Part shown: positions 11,987 through 22,757 of the stretch, in pieces
Position numbering within the stretch: the first letter of the stretch is position 1
Layout of the letters: every line of letters begins with the position of its first letter
Assembly: GCA_036785705.1 (NCBI GenBank)
Contig: JAWUZG010000173.1
Location: 4,883,001 to 4,947,000, forward strand
Direction of reading: 5' to 3'
Length of the DNA: 64,000 nt
Source of the DNA: Acanthornis magna
Lineage: Eukaryota; Chordata; Aves; Passeriformes; Acanthizidae
Notes under the pieces: generated by a model
The model's database searches: none
Told to the model about the DNA's origin: nothing
Seen by the model: the letters and a program-made list of their open reading frames with translations, nothing else
Position numbers and translations under genes: made by a program

Positions 11987-13166
11987 ATGTTTTTGCAAGC
12001 AAATTCCTCTTTCTTTTTTTTTTTATTTTAAATAAATCACAGTTTTCAAGAAATTATCTGCCTTGCTATTTCTTATTTTGACAGGTGGATTTATATGTCT
12101 ACATATCTAAAAATGTATACAATAATAAGATAGACAGCCCAGAAGGGATTTTTTAATTGATTTGAAAAAAGTAGTGTCCATTCTGTCTAAACCAACTGCC
12201 TCAACCTTCTCCCCTGGAAAGGCTGGAGGAGGCTGTGTCTCCACTTTGAATACAAAAACATAATGGGTAAACACAGCCAGGCTTCTCCCAGCCGCTCACC
12301 AAGGAAAGCAAACACCAACTAGGCGATGTCTTGACTTCAACAATTAGTCCTTAACTCCATCCTTTGCTAAAGTTGTGCTCATGTGCAGAATTTGTAGCTA
12401 AGACCTTTCCCAGTGCTCATTTAAAGAGATATTAACCTGGAGTTATTCCTGACCATTTGTTACAGAAGTCTGAGGTCCCAAAGGGTGTCTGATCCAGACT
12501 TTGTAACAGACTGATGAGTGATATTAGGCAGAGACCTCTTACAGATCACCGAGAGTCCTGCAGTCTATCAGGCCAGTCAGTGGAGAAGTCTAATAGCAGA
12601 TACACTCTGGAGAATAGTAGTTTCTATTAAAACAGATAAATTAAATACATATTCTTTTTAGAAAGAGCAGTCTATTCTGGCAGTCAAAATTTCTAAAATA
12701 TTTTTAAGAACAAACGTGCATTAATATTAAAGCAAAGTTTTCTTTTACTGAGCCACAAGCTCATCATACATATATATTTGTTATACATTTTTGTTGGCTT
12801 TCCAGACTACTATTATTTCAAATAATTTTGCAGAAAATCGCATTATAATTATTGCATTTTATGGGGTACAGAAGGGAAAAAGTCTAAATAAAGGGTACAA
12901 ATAATTCTTATAACCATAGTCAAATCTTCTGAGTTCCACCTCTCTGCCTTTTTTTTTTTTTTTTTAAATGATTGGAAGTTCCAGGAGCAAAATTTTTGAT
13001 AGATTATTGTTAGTTTAATTAACTAACTCCATGCAGATTTTTGTATTACACAGAAGGTTTACATTATGGTTCTGTCTCATTTTAATTCCATCTGAAGAAA
13101 TCAGGAACAGCAAACATAAGGAAAAAACCAGAAAGTTAAACAGAATAATTATTTTTCCTGGCAGCA
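11984..13166. other. Noncoding sequence, nothing recognised
   Basis: AT-rich unique sequence. The GC-moderate part at about 12180-12420 could be a conserved noncoding element, but it has no diagnostic motif. Confidence 0.45.
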
Positions 13167-13760
13167 GTGAATTTTTCTTTTCCCTTCCCTTCCCTTCCCT
13201 TCCCTTCCCAGAACTTCCCAGAACTTCCCAGAACTTCCCAGAACTTCCCAGAACTTCCCTTCCCTTCCCGGAACTTCCCAGAACTTCTCTTCCCTTCCCT
13301 TCCCTTCCCTTCCCTTCCCTTCCCTTCCCTTCCCTTCCCTTCCCTTCCCTTCCCTTCCCTTCCCTTCCCTTCCCTTCCCTTCCCTTCCCTTCCCTTCCCT
13401 TCCCTTCCCTTCCCTTCCCTTCCCTTCCCTTCCCTTCCCTTCCCTTCCCTTCCCTTCCCTTCCCGGAACTTCCCTTCCCGGAACTTCCCTTCCCGGAACT
13501 TCCCGGAACTTCCCTTCCCGGAACTTCCCTTCCCTTCCCGGAACTTCCCTTCCCTTCCCGGAACTTCCCTTCCCGAAACTTCCCGGAACTTCCCTTCCCT
13601 GAACTTCCCTGAACTTCCCTTCCCTGAGCTTCCCTTACTTTCCCTGAACTTCCCTGAACTTCCCTTCCCTTCCCTGAAGTTCCCTGAACTTCCCTGAAGT
13701 TCCCTTCCCTTCCCTTAACTTCCCTGAACTTCTCTTCCCTAAACTTCCCTTCCCCTTGTT
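13167..13760. repeat. (TTCCC)n pyrimidine satellite with GAAC-containing flanks
   Basis: The core at about 13276-13463 is pure TTCCC pentamers. The left flank (13207-13275) is built mainly of a 10-bp unit, CAGAACTTCC. The right flank (13463-13745) alternates TTCCC with CGGAAC or CTGAAC insertions and decays outward. The minus strand reads (GGGAA)n, so it is both G-quadruplex- and triplex-capable. Frames of 176-276 codons on both strands are stop-free only because the pentamer lacks stop codons; they are not genes. Confidence 0.97.
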
Positions 13761-14733
13761 TCTTGGAGTTTTCTTTAGTGTCATTCAAGTCATCCTTTTT
13801 TTTCTTTCTCCGCCTTTTGCTCATCTGTAATGTAGAAAAACACATATTGTGAATATTTTGTTTAAAAGCTGCTGTTTTATCTCTGCAAGTAGAATATGAC
13901 CTTTAACTTGACAGAGTTAGATCACCAATAGATTATACAGGAAAAGCCCCTAAACTCCCCTTGGCAATAATCAGTGGTCATATAGATTTTGACAAGCACA
14001 TCAGAACTGTAGCCTTTGCTGAGGGTAAATTTGTTGTCTCGTCAATCCTTTACTGTCTGGGAGAAAGGAAAACAAAGTAAAAATAGATCTAGAGAGGGAA
14101 AAATAAAGGAAAAGAAAAAGAGAACACGATATAAAATACAGCTGCAGCATCTGGAATGCTGTAATTCTTTCCTTGAAAGATGTTTCCTTCTTCCCTTCTG
14201 TGTGAAACTCAGGCCTGCTTTGAACGTAGGAAAACACAAAAAAAAACCAAACAAAAAACAGCTTATGAAGCCAAGACCAATGGATTTCTACCCAGAGATG
14301 AACATAACAAATACCATTTGATACTGAAGATATAGGATGGTTATGAGTAATCATTAACTTCAAAATTAGAAATTATTTGAGAACAAGCAGCAAATTCTGA
14401 CTTTTAAGTGTGTGAATATAGGCTGTTATCCACTTTATTCTCTTGTAAATACCTTTTGGGATGCTACATTCTCTACTCAGCCTTCCCGAGAGACAAATTA
14501 CTCCCTTTTACTCTGTATGATAATGTAAATATAATTGGTATCATATTGATAAAAAATCCATTAGAAGCTTTGTGAGATATTTAGATTAACTTCTTTTAAG
14601 AGAAATTGGATACTTAACCTGCTCAGACACTTTTAGACAGTTAGGCATGTATTTATAGCCTTAGACATTTAAACTTCATTACAAATCTGCTGGAATGTGC
14701 ACACCAATCCATATGTGACAGCTGCTGCCTTAC
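13761..14733. other. Noncoding sequence; possible intron 3' of the candidate exon
   Basis: AT-rich. The 120-codon minus-strand and 101-codon plus-strand frames at about 14001-14363 overlap each other, are compositionally biased and show no domain. Confidence 0.4.
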
Positions 14734-14932
14734 TTGAGGCAGTGACAATGACACATTTTATCTGCTGGTCTTGCATCAGAAACACCTCTAAAAACTTCTA
14801 GATCCAGAGTGGTGGGCCGAAACATTTTGGTTTGTGTTATGTCCATGGTAATGCAGCCCAAATGAACTTTACATTCCTGGAAGTGCAGCCGCAGAGCCTC
14901 GTACTCAAAGATTTTCACTACAGTGTCCATCT
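14734..14932 (-). CDS. Candidate internal coding exon, unknown product
   Basis: On the minus strand a CTGAC branch-point-like motif (just above 14965) is followed by a long pyrimidine-rich tract and CTGCAG at 14938-14933, an excellent 3' splice site. The exon would run from 14932 down to 14734 (199 nt) and end at CAA|GTAAGG, a reasonable 5' splice site. One frame stays open throughout (first Met codon at 14930, stop in the intron at 14732-14730) and encodes about 65 residues, beginning MDTVVKIFEYEALRLHFQ and ending in a Cys/His-rich stretch. The implied phases are 1 at the start and 2 at the end. Base composition is GC-richer than the flanks, with CGG codons. I do not recognise the protein; the start is faintly reminiscent of a WD-repeat strand, which is too weak to use. 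A chance open stretch or pseudo-exon is possible. No confident partner exon was found. Confidence 0.35.
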
Positions 14933-17924
14933 CTGCAGGTTAGGGTGTGAGGGGAGAGGTGTTAGGGTCAGCAGTGTATATAGCCAAAGGTATAAGCCAG
15001 GTCTTTGAACTGGAAATTATTTATTTCCCTGTAGAATTCTGGGAATCTGATTTTTTTTTATGTTTATTTGGAGGTTTTGTTTGTTTGTTTGTTTTCTGAC
15101 TTTTTCTTATTTCAGTAGTAAAATATTTTTTATTTAAATACTGTTAAGAAAGGACAAAAACCCAAAACTACTGTGATTTTAAATATAACAGTCTAGTTGT
15201 AAAAAAAAAGCACATAACATTTTGTCTCTCTCCCTGAAGTGGAAATCACAACTTCTTTTTTTTTTTTTTCCCCTTCTTTTTTCTTTTTTTTTCTTTTTTT
15301 TTTTAGTCAAAATCTTTCCAAATTATATTTCTTATCAATTTTTGAATATGTCAGTATCCCAGCAGAAGCAGTAAAGAAATCTAATTGAAAATTGTGAGAA
15401 TGAAAAATATAACAATTTATTTCTTCATGTTATTTTCAACTTGTTTTAATAAAAGAAAACCCACTAAAATTATTTATCAAAGACCAGAAAAGCTGACACC
15501 AAAGCTTCTTGTAGAGAAAAAAAAAGTATGAAAATCTTCAATTAAGTACAATATCTCCATTTTTAAAGCTTTTTGGCCCCAATGCAATTTACTTGAGACT
15601 GTGAGTCAGAGGACCCTTTTATTCCCTGAATACTCCCTCTGACTATCACTTAATACTGATTTAACAACCACAAGAAGAACTTTGCTGTTTAAATATTTAA
15701 CATTCCATTCAAATGTGAAACGGCACACTGGAAATTGGTTCACAGTCTCTGACACAGGGTCCCCTACAGGAGAAAAGTAAGGACATGTAAGAGAAGAAGT
15801 CAGAAAGTCAAAGGCACAAAATGAGGTGCTATTAGCAAAGGAAGTAAAATGGATCAAGAAAAAGTTCTCCAAGAGTCTAAGAAATGAAGCATGGACAAAA
15901 GAAAATGTTAAGTCTGCTACTTAGCAGAAGGGGAAGAAGCAGATAATAGATGGTAAGGAGAATTCTGAAATGCTTGATAGGTTTGATGGTTGAGCTGTCA
16001 GGGAGAGGCAGCGATACTTAACAAAGGAAGAAAGAAGCCACAAGGCAGAATTAGGACAGCCCAGGTTAGAGAATAGTGGGATAACCTGAACATTGTCAAA
16101 TCAGCATGAGCTGATGAAATTTAATCGACACCCTTAAAGTTTCTGTGGGAGAAGTGTGAGGGAACCTTTAGCATCCATTTTTGAGAACTCATTGAGAAAG
16201 CCCAAGTGAACAGTGAAATGGCAGTTATATTCTGGGATTTGGAGGAAGCACATCAGTGGAACTGCAGGTCAGCAAATTTGTCTTCTTTGGTACTATGTTA
16301 ATTGGCATGGCACATCGAATGCATTGGAATCCTCTTCTCTGCCCCATAAGCAAAACTATTTTTTTTATCTGTCAGGACGAGGAGCATAATGAATCCCTGG
16401 CAGCGTGGGGAACTTATGTCCTGATCCAGTGATCACTGGTGTCAAAGGAAATTTTTTCTGTGGATTTCAATGGGCTTTCCATCAGCATGTCTATGAGTGC
16501 CCTGAATGAGAATGAGAATGAGATTACAAGTGTAAACAGAAGCTGAAATGTTCTAGTTTATTTTCATAGGTCCAGCAGAGAGGATTATGGAAAGTAAAGA
16601 AAAAAGTATGAATACGCTGATTTGGGGGCTTAATAACTTAAAGCTCAGCACATAGCATAAATATACATTTTAATTTTCTTCTGGCTTAAGCCAGACAATG
16701 CAGAAAGAAACAAATAGTTCAACAAGTGATGGTTTCAATCACATTTTAAACAGTGTTCCACTTGCTGTTTCCATAGTGTATCTAAAATTCAGGGAATGAA
16801 ACCAAAACCGAGCACCTGATTCTACTCAAAAGACTTTTATACAGTTTGTGAGAATTGCCATTGAATGAAAATGTGCAATCTAGACTCTCACAAGTGAGAG
16901 TAGAGTCATAGCAATAGCATAATTATTACAGTTTGTGTGCCTGACTTTTTAGCTAGATGAGTGTGAAAACACATTCAACTAACTTGTAGATGAAGTTGCA
17001 TGCCTAATTTGCAAGCATTAAGAGGGTTACATGTGCAGATTGGATAATTATGTACACACACAGTTATCGTTTGACATTTGCCCAGACAATTATCTAATCT
17101 GTGCCTTGAATTGTGGACCCAACTTGACTGTGTCTGACACTTGCTGTCAAACAGTATAAAGTTCACAGGCAACTTCCCCGAGGTCCTGGGCTTTGGCTAG
17201 CAACTTGGGGAACAGAATGCATTAACTTCCTCTAGAGGTAATTAATATCTTCCAAGAATCTCATCTGGAAAGAAAATACATTACAATCTTGGATATCTGA
17301 AGGAATGGCATTAAATCAGTGAAAAGAATTTTTTTTTAAGATAAGTGGTAAAAGCATTAGCTACACTATGTAAATACAAGTACAGGGGATGCTGAATATG
17401 GAGCATTATGGCAACAAATCATCAAGAGAATCCTAGGAAAATAATATTTCCATTACAGTACTGCCTTGAATGTTATATTGGTCCAACCTTTCTCACATGG
17501 TGGGTGAAAGAGGCTCAGGAAGACAGACAAAGTTAATTGATCACTTATATGAGGCTTTGCAAGAACAAAACCTCATGTGCATTATATTAGAGGCATTATG
17601 TAGATAGGGTAGCAAAAAAAAAAAAAGGTCACATAGTTGAAACGATCTGTACATTTTTAATCATGTGATTATCACCACACTGATTTCAGTCACATCTATT
17701 CTGTTTTCAGGTAAGTCCTGGAACTTTTCACGCGTGTCGAGCCTATGCACTTAAATTACAATGAACTTCACTTTTGAACTTGCAAATGTTGACATGTTCC
17801 TCCTTCTCTCTCTTTCTCCCTCTTTATTTTCTAGGAAACCAATGCCACAATGGAATATTGTGCACTATATTTCAAAGAGAAAAGACTGATTAGAATGGAT
17901 TCTGAGAAGAGAAAGAGAATAATA
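14933..17924. other. Noncoding sequence with T-rich tract
   Basis: AT-rich sequence. A T-rich run lies at 15252-15304. The segment about 15950-16330 may be a very degraded LINE fragment, but I could not confirm this. Confidence 0.45.
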
Positions 17925-18165
17925 AAAAGGACTGGAAAATAATGCCACCAGTCTGAGGAAAGGTTAACAGAGCTGGTCTTGTTCATTCTGGCAAAAAAGG
18001 AGATTGAGGAGAGACATAAAATATCTGCCTACAAATATGCAAAGGGACATTGTAAAAGGAGAAGGAATGAATTAAACTCCCTAGCCCATGAGGAGCAAGA
18101 GGTAACAGGCTTATGCAATAGACAGAAATATATGTTAAAAATCAGACTTCTTGAATAATAGAAAA
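17925..18165 (+). mobile_element. Degraded CR1 LINE fragment
   Basis: Order and wording match the conserved CR1 stretch just after the end of the reverse-transcriptase ORF: a segment corresponding to 'gagctgggcttgttcagcct', then the 'gaggagacc' block, a 'ctacaaatatgcaaaggg' block and an 'aggagcaagaggtaa' block. It is heavily mutated and lacks the final 3' end. Age and family are inferred from memory of CR1. Confidence 0.65.
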
Positions 18166-20754
18166 ATGTGTTTGCCGGTATGTTTTCTAAATCTGAGAAA
18201 GCATTATTTATCTCCTTTTTGTTTGGTTTAGTACAAAAATTCTGACAAGCGTTTTCTCTTTATATACGTGTTAGTAAAAGGGCAATTATTCTTACAGTGA
18301 ATGCACTCAAAAAGCATGATAAAGGGTGTGCTACTGAGTACACTGTCAAACCAATAGAAAGCATGAATTTGTGTTCAAATTCAGAAATATTTATGCTGGA
18401 ATTTTTCTGCAAGTTTGTGTTTTAAAGCACATCACTTCTTATTTTAGGTGTTCAATACTATTAAAATGAGTTTGGCTCTCACACAAAAGTTGAAATTAGT
18501 TTCTCAGTTCCAGCAAGTTTCTCTTTTCACCAAAAAAAAAAAAAAAAAAAAAAAAGCACATGCCTAAAGGTAAATAGAAGAATCATCTTCCTGAAGACAA
18601 TGAAGTAAAATGTTCTGTTTTTTGTTGTATTTGCCATTTATTAAATGGGTTTACCGTGATGGATTTGGTCCCAATTTATGTTTCATAAAGATCAGGATCA
18701 GGCCTGTTTTTTTCTAATCTACTCAATTTAATCTGCTAAAGGGTGTAAATTAACAGACCTTTATTGACTCGTGCGGAACCATTTTACTCTACTCTACATG
18801 CATCTCATACTGAGCATGATGCTGCACCTTAATATCTGTCAGTCAGCTGTCTGTGAAGTTGTCAGCTTCTCTCCGATTGTCTCCTCCAAGTGTGTAAGAG
18901 CTGGGCTATTCTTATTTTAACAACCAGCAAAATACCTAACTCTGTCGTGGAAAGTGTCATCATCAGAGGGGAGGAAAGGAAGAAAAATGTTTCCTAAAAG
19001 TGAAAGTGAAGAGAACATTTTAAGTAGATAGAATGTAATTTTTCCATTTGGAATTTAGCCAGATCATCTGGCTATTCATGCTGTATTTGCATGAGGTGTA
19101 TGGGGGAAATCATAGATTTCTAATGGCCAAAATTTGTCAAGCCCTTGGTTTTACACCCCATCCATCTGAAAGGAGTGTAGCTGCACTCCGCTATTTTCAT
19201 TCAAAACCACTTAAAAAGGTGAGCTCCTATATAATTGGAATTTTAAAGGAGTTCATGTTGTGTTTATGGAGCAATCACTACTAAATGATTTCATTTAAAT
19301 TTTTCATAAGCTACACTTTATGAAAAATTAAAAGAAATAGACTCTTCAGAAGCCTTGCTAAGAAATAAAGTCTCTTAAAGGAGTACACATGCTACCTAAT
19401 CACACATATTTTCAAATGTCAAGTTTTCTGCATACAGATAAACAGAAGATGGCATTAATGGGGAGAGAGCGGCAGGCACATTTTCCTTACTCTGTCAGTA
19501 GTTTTTATTCAACTAGAACATCAGAGATGGACTGCAGCCACCCAGAGAGTTTTAATCCAGCAATGCCAGCTCTCAAAAGGATGCATGCAAAATGGTAGAT
19601 CAGTGAAAGAGAAAGGCTTTGTCCCTTCAGTTGACACAGGCCTGGTTTTTAACCAAAACTGTGTCATGCATATGGCCAAAAACAGCTTAAGCAAGCAGAC
19701 CTAGTCCTACTGACCACTAATTGAAGCTCTGTCTGAGTGTGGACTCCTGCTGCTGAGTCTGTGTCCAGTTTTGATATCCCAGTAGTCAGCCTCAGCTAGA
19801 TCCCTGCTGGAAAGTAAGTGATGGACTCTTTCAGGAAATTTAAGAGCAGACATAGCGTCAGTCTGAACCTCTGATCTGTTGTCAGAGGCCCTGGGTTAGT
19901 TATAGGTAGAGTGCTTTGTCAATGTTCTTCCTGGGCACATGTGCTTTGAGAACTTCCTGTTCAACTAGTCTGAGATACCCAATGCATTGATAGGTTTGAC
20001 TATTATGAATTAACACAGAGTAAAAACCATTTAAAGTGCAGCAGAAGTTCTTAAAATGCTTTCATCGTCTGATCCACATGGCTTTATTTATGTAACTCAA
20101 CCTGTGTGTCCCAAAATTGTTGGAGAATTACAGAGCTCTCAGTAAGATATATTCTGTTGTTTCAAGTATACTTTCATTTAAAACAACTACATCTCTATTT
20201 ATATTTCCTGTGGTCCAGTAAAAAAAAAAAAAAAAAAAAAGGAAAACCAAAACCCTCCAAGTTTCTGGAAACAAGATGCAAGATGTGAAAATTCATGAAT
20301 TGAATCTGTGGGAAAAGGAAACCAAAAAATGATTATGCACAATCAATGAAAAAGAAGTTTGTTCTTTGAGAAACTCCTTAAAATAAAGAAAAAAAAATTA
20401 TGTGTCTCATTAAAATGAATCTAGGTTGATTTACAGTAGCTGTAATCAAGGGTTACCCAACCTTATAAGCTGTGCTATTCCATTTATAATAAATCTCAGC
20501 AGTTAAAAATAGATGAGCTTAGGACAGATAATAAAAGGAACAGTTTTAGAAAGTTACATGATTATTACAGAAAGGTTTCGCCATGCCATCTGTCGACAGC
20601 AACCATGGTAGCACAGTGATGAAGTAGGGAGAGGTTTCCAAAAAGTGTTTGATACAATCCAACTTCTACCTGTTTTTCTCTCAGAATTCTCACCAGCCTA
20701 ATATCTTGACACATGAACTGAAGTGGAGCTGTAATTTCTTTTTTGAATAATGTA
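18166..20754. other. Noncoding sequence with short poly(A) runs
   Basis: AT-rich unique sequence with A24 at 18532-18555 and A20 at 20221-20240. No open frame has a recognisable product. The part just upstream of 20755 may be more CR1, too degraded to align. Confidence 0.5.
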
Positions 20755-20873
20755 CAGAGAGGAGCTCTGAGTAGAAGGGACTTGGAGGTGTTGGTTGACA
20801 AGAAGCTTGACATGAACTGACATTATGCACTCACAGCTCAGAAAGCCAATAATCTTTAAAGCCATCCTGTGAC
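20755..20873 (+). mobile_element. CR1 LINE fragment (3' part of ORF2)
   Basis: The sequence 'gggacttggaggtgttggttgac' followed by 'aagcttgacatgaactgac' and 'cagctcagaaagccaa' matches, in order, the C-terminal coding part of avian CR1 ORF2. It is frameshifted and stop-interrupted, so it is a dead fragment. It ends about 58 bp before the satellite at 20931. Confidence 0.8.
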
Positions 20874-20930
20874 TTTGTCAAAACAATGGAAAATCATGGC
20901 CCATGGGATGTTTACATCAACTGGGAGGTC

Positions 20931-21157
20931 TTTTCTCTTCTCTTCTCTTCTCTTCTCTTCTCTTCTCTTCTCTTCTCTTCTCTTCTCTTCTCTTCTCTTC
21001 TCTTCTCTTCTCTTCTCTTCTCTTCTCTTCTCTTCTCTTCTCTTCTCTCCTCTCCTCTCCTCTCCTCTCCTCTCCTCTCCTCTCCTCTCCTCTCCTCTCC
21101 TCTCCTCTCCTCTCCTCTCCTCTCCTCTCCTCTCCTCTCCTCTCCTCTCCTCTCCTC
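20931..21157. repeat. Two-stage pentamer satellite (TTCTC)n then (TCTCC)n
   Basis: About 23 units of TTCTC (20931-21048) switch abruptly to about 22 units of TCTCC (21046-21157), a single T-to-C change per unit. The tract is pure pyrimidine on the plus strand and pure purine on the minus. Frames of 92-123 codons in it are Ser/Leu/Phe or Arg/Glu artefacts. Confidence 0.98.
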
Positions 21158-22326
21158 TTTTCCACCTTTTCTTTAAAACCTGAAAACAACAACAAAAAAA
21201 ACCCAGCTTATTTAATGAACACTTCTAACAAGAGTGTAAAACATAGAAAAAAAAAATTAAGCTCAAGAAGTTAACTCAAATGCCAATAAGAAATTACCAA
21301 TTGACTGGAAATGATGCGTACACTTTCAAAATACATAAGTGAGCTTTTAAAATTTTTTTAAATGTATTTGAGCTCCAATTTTTGGCCTAAATGTCCAAAT
21401 ATGTCTGTTTATTAAAGTTCTGGTTTCTGAAAACTTTGAAAGAATAGTGTTGTATAACGATGTGAGGGAAAAAATAAAACTACTTAGATTTGCTTAGGAG
21501 GTCTTGTAAATCAAAGAAAATAAGGAAATAGTCTGGTGGTTAAACAGAAGTATGGCAATGCCAAAATCGTTCCCAGGTTTTTTGTCTAGAAAGACTTCCC
21601 AAGATGTTTGTCAATTTTGCGTGCACATGCACACACACATGCACACAAATATTTGCTGAATTCAGCAATTTACATACATAGATTTTTATAATTTCCCTGC
21701 TATTTCCTTATTAAATTAATTGGCTGGTAGTTATCTGAGCTTCCAGTGGGAAAAAATTAGCTAAAAACTCAACCATTTGTATTTTAAGATACATTTTTTT
21801 ATTATTTTCAATATTGCAACTTTTATTTGATGAAAGTTACTATTAACATATTTTCATAATCTTCTCAGCCTAGCAACAGCAGGAGTAAAAGGTGTGAGGG
21901 GCATGCAATATTCATGAAATTAAGGAGAGTTGAGATGAAAGGGAGTTCCATTAGGGAGACCAAGTGTGACAATATGACACATATTTGCATATTTTACACT
22001 TTAAATCTTTTCAGCACATCCAAGTTGATATATGGATGTAAACATGCATTGCCAGTTTTTAGCATATTATAAGCCCTCAAGACTTTGCATGCATTTTAAT
22101 ATGTTTCATTATTGCTGCAGATTTTAATTTCGAAGCTGCACAGCTTTGATGGAAGAAAGCTGGAAGTCAAAGCATCTGGCCTCTGCTTCAGGCAAGCACA
22201 GCCTTTTCCTTGAACAGTTTTTGTATAAGCAATTTTATTTATTTGTGTGTGTGCAAGTTGTGTGTGTATGTGTGCATGCAAGGGGGGACAAATGTGAGAT
22301 ACGCTTTCTTTGAGACACATACTACA
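21158..22326. other. Noncoding sequence, nothing recognised
   Basis: AT-rich sequence with short CA-type (21625-21650) and GT-type (22244-22285) microsatellites. Confidence 0.55.
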
Positions 22327-22482
22327 GGGGAAGGGGAAGGGGAAGGGGAAGGGGAAGGGGAAGGGGAAGGGGAAGGGGAAGGGGAAGGGGAAGGGGAAGG
22401 GGAAGGGGAAGGGGAAGGGGAAGGGGAAGGGGAAGGGGAAGGGGAAGGGGAAGGGGAAGGGGAAGGGGAAGGGGAAGGGGAG
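22327..22482 (+). repeat. (GGGGAA)n hexamer satellite, first stage
   Basis: About 26 units of GGGGAA with no interruption until about 22481. G4 runs separated by AA loops make this a textbook G-quadruplex array on the plus strand. The Gly-Glu or Gly-Lys alternating frames are not genes. Confidence 0.98.
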
Positions 22483-22671
22483 GAAGGGGAAGGGAAGGGA
22501 AGGGAAGGGAAGGGAAGGGAAGGGAAGGGAAGGGAAGGGAAGGGAAGGGAAGGGAAGGGAAGGGAAGGGAAGGGAAGGGAAGGGAAGGGAAGGGAAGGGA
22601 AGGGAAGGGAAGGGAAGGGAAGGGAAGGGAAGGGAAGGGAAGGGAAGGGAAGGGAAGGGAAGGGAAGGGAA
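22483..22671 (+). repeat. (GGGAA)n pentamer satellite, second stage
   Basis: About 37 units directly following the hexamer array after one irregular junction unit. It is the same pentamer as the array at 13276-13463 but on the opposite strand. Confidence 0.98.
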
Positions 22672-22757
22672 GGAAAGGAAAGGAAAGGAAAGGAAAGGAA
22701 AGGAAAGGAAAGGAAAGGAAAGGAAAGGAAAGGAAAGGAAAGGAAAGGAAAGGAAAA
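22672..22757 (+). repeat. (GGAAA)n pentamer satellite, third stage
   Basis: About 17 units following the GGGAA block without a gap. Each stage lowers G content by one base relative to the last. Confidence 0.98.

Noticed and set aside
13207..13600. Heat-shock element array in the GAAC/TTCC repeats
   Set aside because: Heat-shock elements need two bases between GAA and TTC. Here the spacing is one or three, so the motifs do not fit.
13015..13845. 276-codon minus-strand frame and 176-193-codon plus-strand frames
   Set aside because: They run through the TTCCC/GGGAA satellite, which has no stop codons in its frames. The repetitive composition shows they are not genes.
14936..14968. Interstitial telomere repeat (two TTAGGG words)
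   Set aside because: Only two non-adjacent matches. They are the complement of the pyrimidine tract of the candidate splice site.
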